From Prevotella sp. tf2-5 (GTDB taxonomy: Bacteria > Bacteroidota > Bacteroidia > Bacteroidales > Bacteroidaceae), in contig NZ_FOWK01000004.1 of NCBI RefSeq assembly GCF_900115435.1, positions 62,001-126,000 on the forward strand: a stretch of 64,000 nucleotides of DNA, written 5' to 3'. Shown here in pieces: positions 27,256 through 34,050 of the stretch (positions within the stretch are counted from its first letter, which is position 1; every line of letters starts with the position of its first letter). The notes beneath the pieces were generated by a model, which worked only from the letters and a program-made list of their open reading frames with translations, searched no databases and was not told where the DNA came from. A program made the translations under genes and the position numbers.

Positions 27256-28602
27256 CTATCGGGTCACGGTGCGGACAGCGGCGGAAGAGCCAGTAGTGAT
27301 GCTGGCTGTGCCGTCGGTACCTATATGTAGAATTTTCGTTCCACCACTGAGCCAATAATATCCACCTGATTCATTGGTCGTAAACGGCAGGAAGATGATA
27401 TTGCCGGCAGGGTTGGAACTGACTCCGCTCTTGGCGCGGAAATAGACACCACTTACCAACGTACCACTGTTGTTGTAGCCTTGACCAGTGAGGATATCAC
27501 TGTTGTCAAGGAGTGCCTGCGCCTCTTCCTCCGTGGGCAAGGCAGCCTTGATGGCATCCGACAGACTGGCGTATGTTACCTCTGATGTTTGATCGTAAGG
27601 CAATGTGGCACCCTCGTTGCGAACAGCCCAGGACACGCCTGTTGTCATTTCAACCTGTTCACCTAATGTGGCATTGAAGCGGTAGGCCTTGCCACCGACC
27701 AGATTCTTGCCAGCCACGGTGCCGGCATAGACGGTGCCGTCACTGCACTTCACAGTGACATGGTAGCGACCCGTGGAGTGGTTCTTGGGGAAGAGCATCA
27801 TCCAAGCCACGAGGGTGTGTTCGTCATCGATGGTGCAATCAGTAAAGGACAGCGACTGCTTGCATTGCTTGAAGTTCGCATCGATACCCTCGTTATAGGT
27901 CATACCCGTAGCCTTTTTGTTTTCGCTATCCTCGGAATTCAACCCGGAGAAATACTCCGTGATTTTGGTGGGAAAATAAAGGTTGTTGTCAGCATAGCGC
28001 GTCACGGTCAGGTCGCTGACGGTCTTGCCATTGGCTGAAGCTGGCAACGTGAGCGTGAAGCGGCAGGGGCTGAGCACATTGGTAAAATGGAACAGGCACG
28101 ACGCTTCGGCATCGGTGGTCACCTTCGGAGCCACCATATAGTTCTTGGCGCCCAGGTGTGCCGTGCTGTTGTTGCCCGTCTGCGTCTGGGTCTTTAATAA
28201 AATCTGTCGGTTAGTCTTTCCGTCAGTAGAGCTGTTGTAGGGATAGTAGGAATAATAGACAGCACTGGGATTGAGGGTAAAGGCACCGCCGTTGAAACCA
28301 GTCTGCAGACTGCCCGAGGAGGTACTGCTCGCGGCTTTGTGCGTCGTGCTCTGCAGATCGTCATTGAACGAGCCGACAATACAAATTTCATCACACGCAT
28401 TCCAGGCAAATGACAGCCCATTGTCGCCGGCAGTCAGCGTGACACGCATCAGTGCGCCGTCAGACTGGTCGCCAAATTCATAACTTGGCATATAACCATA
28501 TACGCCTTGACACACATCGGTCTCAGAAGGACCGGTAGCAACGTCTGAGGAACAACCTGCAAAGAGCAGCATCGTAGTAACATATAGGATTTGTTTCTTC
28601 AT
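27256..28602 (-). CDS. Fimbrillin-like (Mfa-type) lipoprotein with FISUMP-like C-terminus
   Basis: I start at MKKQILYVTTMLLFAGC, giving a lipobox FAGC; the longer frame adds 15 basic residues. The 448-residue product has the fimbrillin-family layout: MRVTLTAGDNGLSFAWNACD, YYSYYPYN, a VAPKVTTDAEASCLFHFTNV strand, and FTLTLPASANGKTVSDLTVT. The last ~110 residues (YASLSDAIKAALPTEEEAQ, GYYWLSGGT, final VRTVTR) resemble the FISUMP (Fib_succ_major) domain. Likely surface or fimbria-associated. It is co-transcribed with the giant adhesin downstream and two short peptide genes upstream. Confidence 0.8.
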   Translation of the reverse strand: MKKQILYVTTMLLFAGCSSDVATGPSETDVCQGVYGYMPSYEFGDQSDGALMRVTLTAGDNGLSFAWNACDEICIVGSFNDDLQSTTHKAASSTSSGSLQTGFNGGAFTLNPSAVYYSYYPYNSSTDGKTNRQILLKTQTQTGNNSTAHLGAKNYMVAPKVTTDAEASCLFHFTNVLSPCRFTLTLPASANGKTVSDLTVTRYADNNLYFPTKITEYFSGLNSEDSENKKATGMTYNEGIDANFKQCKQSLSFTDCTIDDEHTLVAWMMLFPKNHSTGRYHVTVKCSDGTVYAGTVAGKNLVGGKAYRFNATLGEQVEMTTGVSWAVRNEGATLPYDQTSEVTYASLSDAIKAALPTEEEAQALLDNSDILTGQGYNNSGTLVSGVYFRAKSGVSSNPAGNIIFLPFTTNESGGYYWLSGGTKILHIGTDGTASITTGSSAAVRTVTR

Positions 28603-28634
28603 CGTCTTTTGTCTTAACTTAAGTTTTCTAATTC

Positions 28635-28760
28635 TTAATCTCCCCATTCATAGTCAGAGCCCTCGCCCTCTACGGGGGGATCAGGACTTCCTGCCAGAAG
28701 TTGATGATTCCTCATCTTGACGACAGTCATGCATGGTCTCAAATTATATTTTTTCTTCAT
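28635..28760 (-). CDS. 41-residue peptide of the adhesin operon
   Basis: ATG at 28760, MKKKYNLRPCMTVVKMRNHQ, then LLAGSPDPPVEGEGSDYEWGD and TAA at 28635. Basic start, central LLAGS and acidic tail fit a class of very short Bacteroidales peptides (MKK..P...V.....LLAGS..) often found next to secreted-protein genes. There is no typical signal peptide. It is 32 bases upstream of the fimbrillin-like gene. Function unknown. Confidence 0.55.
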   Translation of the reverse strand: MKKKYNLRPCMTVVKMRNHQLLAGSPDPPVEGEGSDYEWGD

Positions 28761-28777
28761 CTGCAAAAATTCCTTTT

Positions 28778-28870
28778 TTATTTACACTTGATGTCCTTGA
28801 ATTTCCATGAGGTGGATGGCTCAATAAAGTCGAACTCCGTAGCATTTTCAGCAATTAAACTCTTTTTCAT
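28778..28870 (-). CDS. 30-residue peptide, first ORF of the adhesin operon
   Basis: ATG at 28870, MKKSLIAENATEFDFIEPST and SWKFKDIKCK, TAA at 28778. It is the first open frame after the promoter element at 28910-28917 and lies 17 bases before the 41-residue peptide gene. No family is recognised. It might be a leader peptide or a secreted peptide. Confidence 0.45.
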   Translation of the reverse strand: MKKSLIAENATEFDFIEPSTSWKFKDIKCK

Positions 28871-28909
28871 AATTATCATTTAGTAATCGTATATATATAA
28901 TTTTAGTTC

Positions 28910-28917
28910 CAAAGGTA
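28910..28917 (-). promoter_or_regulatory. -7 element of the adhesin operon
   Basis: TACCTTTG on the minus strand, 39 bases upstream of the first peptide start. A well-spaced -33 TTTG is not evident, which would fit a promoter needing an activator; the ATTAAC boxes begin 48 bases further upstream. Confidence 0.6.
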
Positions 28918-28964
28918 GTCAAAAAAAACAAGACTAGCAAGGTCAAAATCGCCGCAAGCGAGGA

Positions 28965-29055
28965 TTTTGCATTAACTGAGACTTTTTTTGCATTAACTGA
29001 GAGTTGACCGGCTTTACAGATTTGTCAATTAACGTAATTTCAACCTCAATTAACG
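28965..29055. promoter_or_regulatory. Putative operator: four ATTAAC boxes in two 21-bp-spaced pairs
   Basis: TTTTGCATTAACTGAGA occurs at 28965-28981 and again at 28986-29002. TCAATTAACG occurs at 29025-29034 and 29046-29055. ATTAAC therefore starts at 28971, 28992, 29028 and 29049. Both pairs have exactly 21-bp spacing, two helical turns. The site lies between the adhesin operon and the divergent AraC-type regulator. Confidence 0.6.
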
Positions 29056-29140
29056 CATTTTCAACATCGGAAACCGTTGATGAATGGCAAAAAAACAAAA
29101 CTTTATTTGAAAAAGTCGACAGATTTCTGTAAAAAAGTAG

Positions 29141-29148
29141 TATTTTTG
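29141..29148 (+). promoter_or_regulatory. -7 element of the AraC-type regulator
   Basis: TATTTTTG, 28 bases before the ATG at 29177. No convincing -33 box at the usual spacing. Confidence 0.55.
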
Positions 29149-29176
29149 CATACCAAAGGAACAATAATATAACAAT

Positions 29177-30307
29177 ATGCCCGAACAGATAACTCCATTG
29201 TCGATACTGTATCTCCTGCTCTACGGTGCAGGAACTGCCGTAGCAGTGGTCTTGTTCCTCTACCTGTTGCTGTGTCGGGGCAAGGCTATTGCACCCGACA
29301 TCACACCGCCCGCACGACTACGTCGCTGGGCTGCGGCTTTATTCGGCATCATGGCAGTGGCACACATCTGGTGGATACTGTTCTACACCTACTCGAACGA
29401 CACCCGTTCGGTAATCTACGGACTGCTTGTCGCTATCGACTGCATGGCATTGCCTCCCGTCTTCGTCGGCACATTGTTGACTATGTTACAGGACCGACAG
29501 CGACCTCTTTTGCCCATTGTTGTCGTCATAACACCCTGTGCGATGCTCTCAGTACTGCAGGTCTTCCTGCCATCTGTCGACCTCACGACACCGAACAAGA
29601 TCTATGGGCTAGTCCTCGCCGTGGCATTTATTTTATATATGGTGGTGGCAGTAAGACAATATGGGCGGTGGCTGCGTGATAACTACGCCGACCTGGAGCA
29701 CAAGGAGGTGTGGCTCAGTCTTACACTGCTCATCGGTCTCATGCTACTGCTCATGAGTTATGAATATACCGACAACTACGTGATGTGCACCATCGCCCAT
29801 CTCATCGGATTCCCGCTGGCGGGTCTCTTGCTGTGGCGTGTGGAGACATTGAAAGACCTGAGCACCGACAGCCTCAACCCCTGCTCCGCCCAAGGAGATG
29901 CTTGCCTTAGTAAGAATCCTTCTCCCAAGGGCGAGGTTTCCCATATCGGACAATTGTTGACGAAGCACTGTGAGGACACACAACTCTACCTGCAGACAGA
30001 CCTGACGTTGTCACAACTTTCGGCTGCCGTCGGTGTGAACCGCTACTATCTCAGCCAGTATTTCGCTAGTCAGAACACAAGCTACTATGAATACATCCAC
30101 GACCTTCGCATCCGTCACTTCATAGCCCGCTATCGCGAGCTTGCCGCAGCACAGAAGCCCATCGTCGCCCAACAGCTGGCACAGAAGAGTGGCTACCACA
30201 GTTACAGCACCTTCAGCAGCGCCTTCAAGCAGCGCTTGCACAAGAGCGTAGCCGCTTGGATTCGAGAAGAGGAATTGAAATCAGGAAAAGACAAACCTCA
30301 TACCTAA
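29177..30307 (+). CDS. Membrane-bound AraC-family regulator
   Basis: This 376-residue protein has about six or seven hydrophobic segments in residues 8-228 (LSILYLLLYGAGTAVAVVLF, LLIGLMLLLMSYEY, LIGFPLAGLLLW) and an AraC-type double HTH in ~262-365 (LTLSQLSAAVGVNRYYLSQY, HSYSTFSSAFKQRLHKS). Membrane-anchored AraC proteins of this plan are common in Bacteroidota and respond to signals at the membrane. A REP-like palindrome encodes the linker ~232-256. It is divergent from the adhesin operon and separated by the ATTAAC boxes, so it probably controls that operon and itself. The stop codon lies within the hairpin at 30287-30329. Confidence 0.82.
   Translation: MPEQITPLSILYLLLYGAGTAVAVVLFLYLLLCRGKAIAPDITPPARLRRWAAALFGIMAVAHIWWILFYTYSNDTRSVIYGLLVAIDCMALPPVFVGTLLTMLQDRQRPLLPIVVVITPCAMLSVLQVFLPSVDLTTPNKIYGLVLAVAFILYMVVAVRQYGRWLRDNYADLEHKEVWLSLTLLIGLMLLLMSYEYTDNYVMCTIAHLIGFPLAGLLLWRVETLKDLSTDSLNPCSAQGDACLSKNPSPKGEVSHIGQLLTKHCEDTQLYLQTDLTLSQLSAAVGVNRYYLSQYFASQNTSYYEYIHDLRIRHFIARYRELAAAQKPIVAQQLAQKSGYHSYSTFSSAFKQRLHKSVAAWIREEELKSGKDKPHT
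29870..29941. repeat. REP-like palindrome within the regulator gene
   Basis: AGCCTCAACCCCTGCTCCGC..CAAGGAG at the left and CTTCTCCCAAGGGCGAGGTTT at the right are inverted versions of the same element seen at 14147-14354 and 42587-42625. It is translated in frame as SLNPCSAQGDACLSKNPSPK, exactly in the linker between membrane and DNA-binding domains. Confidence 0.65.
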
Positions 30308-30329
30308 ATTAGGTATGAGGTTTGTCTTT
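30287..30329 (+). terminator. Perfect 21-bp hairpin ending the regulator gene
   Basis: Arms 30287-30307 and 30309-30329 are fully complementary around a single A (core ACCTCATACCTAA / TTAGGTATGAGGT), and the 3' arm ends GTCTTTCT. The regulator stop TAA is the last part of the 5' arm. The core recurs imperfectly at 4741-4778. Confidence 0.75.
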
Positions 30330-30420
30330 CTAAAACAACTCTCCTTCCACCATCTGATGCTCTTTAGGTTCAAGATTCAGGGTTCAGAGGTGGTCATAAC
30401 CACAAAAAATAGTGGAATAA

Positions 30421-30452
30421 TTTGCAAATATCGAAAAAAGTTCGTACCTTCG
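30421..30452 (+). promoter_or_regulatory. Promoter of the cobalamin locus
   Basis: TTTG (30421-30424), 20 bases, TACCTTCG (30445-30452), directly upstream of the riboswitch. Confidence 0.7.
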
Positions 30453-30461
30453 CACCCGGAA

Positions 30462-30620
30462 ATGGCAATCTGGTGGCTGATGCCGCCTGATGTAAGGGAA
30501 TCCGGTGAGAGTCCGGAACTGTACCTGCAGCTGTAATCCTCATTAAAGAGTTTGCTTGTATAACGCCACTGGGAGACCGGGAAGGTAAAGCAGACTGAGG
30601 AGAGTCAGAATACCTGCCTA
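30462..30620 (+). ncRNA. Cobalamin (B12) riboswitch
   Basis: The conserved cobalamin aptamer words appear in order: AAGGGAATCCGGTGAGAGTC and CGGAACTGTACC, the B12-box region CAGCTGTAATCC (about 30528-30539), GCCACTGGG (30564-30572), GGGAAGG, and AGTCAGAATACCTGCC (to 30618). Binding of adenosylcobalamin or a related cobamide to such leaders normally shuts off the downstream gene, here the BtuB-like receptor and the genes after it. The receptor ATG follows about 57 bases later. Confidence 0.93.
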
Positions 30621-30676
30621 TAATGTTATAAATGTACGCCCGCACAGGAAGATGCGTAGGCGGAAAACAAAGACGT

Positions 30677-32818
30677 ATGATGAAACTAAGACAGGGACTG
30701 GCTTTTTGCCTTTGGCTGTTGGCTGTTGGTGCATGGGCACAGACAGACGTGTGGCGTGCTGACAGTTTACAGGAAGTCGTGGTGACAGGTACTGGTACAC
30801 AGCACCTCCTGAAAGACGCACCCGTGCAGACGGAGGTGATCAGTCAGCGACAGCTCCAGCAATATGCGGGAAAGAGTATCGAGGATATCCTTTCCGGACT
30901 GACGGCGAGTTTTGACTTCAGCGAGAGCGATATGAGTTCCCGGCTGCAGATGAACGGACTGGGTAACTCGTATGTGCTCATCCTCATCAACGGCAGACGG
31001 TTGCATGGTGATAACGGAGGAGAGAACGACCTCTCCCTGATTGACCCTAACAATATCGAGAAGATAGAGATCGTGAAAGGTGCCTCCTCAGCCCTCTACG
31101 GGTCGGACGCCATCGCTGGTGTCATCAACATCATCACCAAGAAACACAAAGAACAAGGTCTGATGTTGGAGAACACCACCCGTTTCGGCTCGTACGGGGA
31201 TATCCGCCAGCATAACGGACTCGCCCTGAACTATGGGAAGTTCTCGAGTTACACCAACTTCCAGTTGCAGCATTCCGACGGATGGCAGAACACGTCAGAG
31301 GAAGCTATCTCCCAGACGGAGTATCATATCACGGACTCCCGTAACAAAACGGTCAACCGACACACCAACTGGCAAGTGTCAGAACACCTGACCTACCAGT
31401 TCTCCCCGAACATTGAGGTATATGCCGACGGCAGCATCTACTGGAAACGAATCTACCGACCCTGTGGGCATCATCCCGGTGTGGATGTGAAGACCTACGA
31501 CCTCCAATATGACAACGCGTCGATATCGGCAGGCGGAAAATGGTATTTAGGAGGGTCGAAAAAGGAGGACCGAGGGACGAGGGATGTCATCACCCTCGAC
31601 GTGGACTGGAAGAAACATGCGTATAACTATGTCTATACAGACACCACGTTGACAGACGGTTATGTGAACGGACGGTTCACCAACTACTTCCCCTATTTCC
31701 CCGGCGACAAGGAGTTGCAGAGCGACCACCGGTTGACGAACGTCTCCCTGAAAGGAGTGTTCACCCTACCCTACGAACAACGGCTGAGTGCTGGTTTCGA
31801 CTATCGCTACGACTGGTTGAAGGCACCCATGCGAGTCACGAGCGGCAAGGCGACAGACAACACGGAGGCCCTCTACGTGCAGGATGAGTTAGCACTACTG
31901 AACCCGCTCCATATCACCGCTGGTCTGCGACTGACAAGAAACGAGGGTTTCGGGTTCCGTCTGACCCCTAAGGTCTCGGCGATGCTGAAACTCGGTGACC
32001 TGCGGCTGCGCGCCACCTGGAGCCAGGGGTATAAGACCCCTACGACCAAGGAGCTGCACTATCAGTATATCAAGAACATGAACGGAGTCTACCTGTATCT
32101 CGGTAACACAGACCTGAAGGCACAGCACTCCAACTACTTCGGTATGAGTGCGGAATACACCATCGGAAACCTGACGATGACCGTCGCATCCTATTATAAC
32201 AAGGTGAACGACATGATCACCCTCGTCACCATCCCCACCAAGGATGCTCCAGGTGAGTTGATCACCCAGTACGACCCCATCCGGGTACGTCAGTATCAGA
32301 ATATGGAAGACGCGAAGACCTATGGTGTCGATGTCACCGTCCGCTATCAGACGAAGGAGTGGACGGCTGGCGGCTCCTATAGCTATCTGGACACCAAGGC
32401 ACATCAGTATGACTCGGAAGACGAGACGATGAAAGAGGTCATTATCGACGGTATGGCACATCACAAAGCGAATGTCTATGTGACCTGGAACCACGACTTC
32501 TCACGCTATTACCATCTGGGCATCGGTATCTACGGACGCATGTCCAGCAAACGCTATTACCAGATTGACGGAGACGGCAAGGGATACCAGCTCTGGCGGC
32601 TCTCCACCTCTCATCAGTTTGGGAAGAACTACCGTCTGGAGGCAGGCATCGACAATATCTTCAACTATGTGGACCGCACTCCCCACGGACTGCATCTGGG
32701 GACGACAACCCCTGGCACTACGGTCTATGCCTCGCTGGTCATCCGCTTTAACAAAGGAAAGAAACTTACTAATAAATACAAGTCTAATTTAAATTCAAGA
32801 GACAATGAAGAAAATTAA
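30677..32818 (+). CDS. TonB-dependent receptor, BtuB-like
   Basis: I start at MMKLRQGLAFCLWLLAVGAW, giving a signal peptide ending AWAQ; the longer frame runs back toward the riboswitch. The 713-residue product has a TonB box (LQEVVVTGTG), a plug domain with LQMNGLGNSYVLILINGRRL and KIEIVKGASSALYGSDAIAG, and a 22-strand barrel ending in VYASLVIRF. No SusC-type N-terminal domain is present. Control by a B12 riboswitch points to outer membrane uptake of cobalamin or a corrinoid precursor. It overlaps the following lipoprotein gene by 14 bases. Confidence 0.9.
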   Translation: MMKLRQGLAFCLWLLAVGAWAQTDVWRADSLQEVVVTGTGTQHLLKDAPVQTEVISQRQLQQYAGKSIEDILSGLTASFDFSESDMSSRLQMNGLGNSYVLILINGRRLHGDNGGENDLSLIDPNNIEKIEIVKGASSALYGSDAIAGVINIITKKHKEQGLMLENTTRFGSYGDIRQHNGLALNYGKFSSYTNFQLQHSDGWQNTSEEAISQTEYHITDSRNKTVNRHTNWQVSEHLTYQFSPNIEVYADGSIYWKRIYRPCGHHPGVDVKTYDLQYDNASISAGGKWYLGGSKKEDRGTRDVITLDVDWKKHAYNYVYTDTTLTDGYVNGRFTNYFPYFPGDKELQSDHRLTNVSLKGVFTLPYEQRLSAGFDYRYDWLKAPMRVTSGKATDNTEALYVQDELALLNPLHITAGLRLTRNEGFGFRLTPKVSAMLKLGDLRLRATWSQGYKTPTTKELHYQYIKNMNGVYLYLGNTDLKAQHSNYFGMSAEYTIGNLTMTVASYYNKVNDMITLVTIPTKDAPGELITQYDPIRVRQYQNMEDAKTYGVDVTVRYQTKEWTAGGSYSYLDTKAHQYDSEDETMKEVIIDGMAHHKANVYVTWNHDFSRYYHLGIGIYGRMSSKRYYQIDGDGKGYQLWRLSTSHQFGKNYRLEAGIDNIFNYVDRTPHGLHLGTTTPGTTVYASLVIRFNKGKKLTNKYKSNLNSRDNEEN

Positions 32819-33968
32819 ATTCTTAATGATTGCCATGATGGCACTTATCGCCGGTATGACATTCACAGCATGTAGCAGTAGTGATGACAATGAGCAAAAA
32901 GGGTCAAACTACGACAAGTACCAACAGACTGTCAACAATACCGTTAACAGTCAGAAGAGAAGCGACAAAGTCATTTTACTCGTTGCCTTCGGTTCTACTT
33001 GGGAACAGGCATACGACACCTTCGACAAAGTGGTCGCAGACTATAAGAGCAGTTTCCCCGGCTGGGATGTCTACCTCTCATTCTCTTCTGCTATCTGTAT
33101 CAATAACGCACGTGCCGGTGAGAATGTAGCACCCAAGGACTACTTCGACCCAGAGCACTGGTTGACAGCAATCGGTCTTGCCGGTTACAAGCAGATTATC
33201 GTCCAGTCGCTGCAGGTGATCCCTGGTGAGGAATACCGCCGCGTCCGTGACAGCTATGTGAAAGACTTCATGAACAACCGCAACGGTGACTTCACGAAAG
33301 CCTATATGAAGAGTCTCGACAGGAACGTTGTCGTAGGTACTCCGCTGATGGCTGAGGAGAGCGACGCCCAGACACTCGCCATCACCTTGAACAACGAGTC
33401 AGACATCAAGGCTGCTGTGGCTGAGGGTATCGTCGCCTTCATGGGACATGGTAACCCCGAGGGTTACGACTACTATGGTGGTAACATCCGCTACCTGCAG
33501 TTAGAGACCTATCTCCGTGCCATCAGCTCTCACTACTACGTAGGAACGGTGGATATGGATGAAACCTACGCAGAGGATGTCCTGGAGCATATCAACGGTG
33601 GTACATTCCACTATCAGGTCGGTGATGTCACCAAGACAATCACTTATACTGCCAACACCTCTTCCAAGGCTCAGCTCTTCGTCCTGATGTCTATCGCCGG
33701 TGACCATGCCCATAACGACATGGCTGACGCAGATGATCCCGAGAGCTGGTATTCACTGTTTAATGAGTCCGGCATCGAGACTGAAGCCTACGAGACCATT
33801 TTCAAGGAGGCATGCTGGAGAAGTTACAAGACAGGAGACGAGTATATCCCCGGTCTTGCCGAGCGTAGTGCCGTCCGTGCCCTCTGGAAGAAGCACACGT
33901 CGGACGCCATCAACAAGTTAGGTACTGACGAGGCGATGTCCACACCGACAACGGCACCTGAGGATTAA
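32805..33968 (+). CDS. Exported CbiK-type cobaltochelatase lipoprotein
   Basis: This is a 387-residue lipoprotein with lipobox FTAC (Cys23) followed by SSSDDNEQ. The mature part is a CbiK-type class II chelatase: VILLVAFGSTWEQAYDTFD, IIVQSLQVIPGEEY, MGHGNPEG with His215, and SIAGDHAHNDMA with His301 and His303. Cytosolic CbiK inserts cobalt into sirohydrochlorin; exported relatives exist, including the haem-linked lipoprotein IhtB/FetB of Porphyromonas gingivalis. Lying between two receptors after a B12 riboswitch, it may bind or metallate tetrapyrroles outside the cytoplasm, or remove metal from them. A normal biosynthetic role would need a cytosolic form, not seen here. The start overlaps the receptor gene. 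Confidence 0.85.
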   Translation: MKKIKFLMIAMMALIAGMTFTACSSSDDNEQKGSNYDKYQQTVNNTVNSQKRSDKVILLVAFGSTWEQAYDTFDKVVADYKSSFPGWDVYLSFSSAICINNARAGENVAPKDYFDPEHWLTAIGLAGYKQIIVQSLQVIPGEEYRRVRDSYVKDFMNNRNGDFTKAYMKSLDRNVVVGTPLMAEESDAQTLAITLNNESDIKAAVAEGIVAFMGHGNPEGYDYYGGNIRYLQLETYLRAISSHYYVGTVDMDETYAEDVLEHINGGTFHYQVGDVTKTITYTANTSSKAQLFVLMSIAGDHAHNDMADADDPESWYSLFNESGIETEAYETIFKEACWRSYKTGDEYIPGLAERSAVRALWKKHTSDAINKLGTDEAMSTPTTAPED

Positions 33969-34003
33969 TAACCATACTGAAGTATTATTATATAAGTTTA
34001 TGA

Positions 34004-34035
34004 CGGGAGATGCTGTCGTGAGATAGCATCTCCCG
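34004..34035 (+). terminator. Hairpin between chelatase and second receptor
   Basis: A perfect 11-bp stem CGGGAGATGCT / AGCATCTCCCG with a 10-base loop. It is followed by CTTTCAAAAAAA, not a T-run, so it may be an mRNA processing or attenuation stem; read on the minus strand the T-run lies upstream. Confidence 0.5.
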
Positions 34036-34050
34036 CTTTCAAAAAAATTC

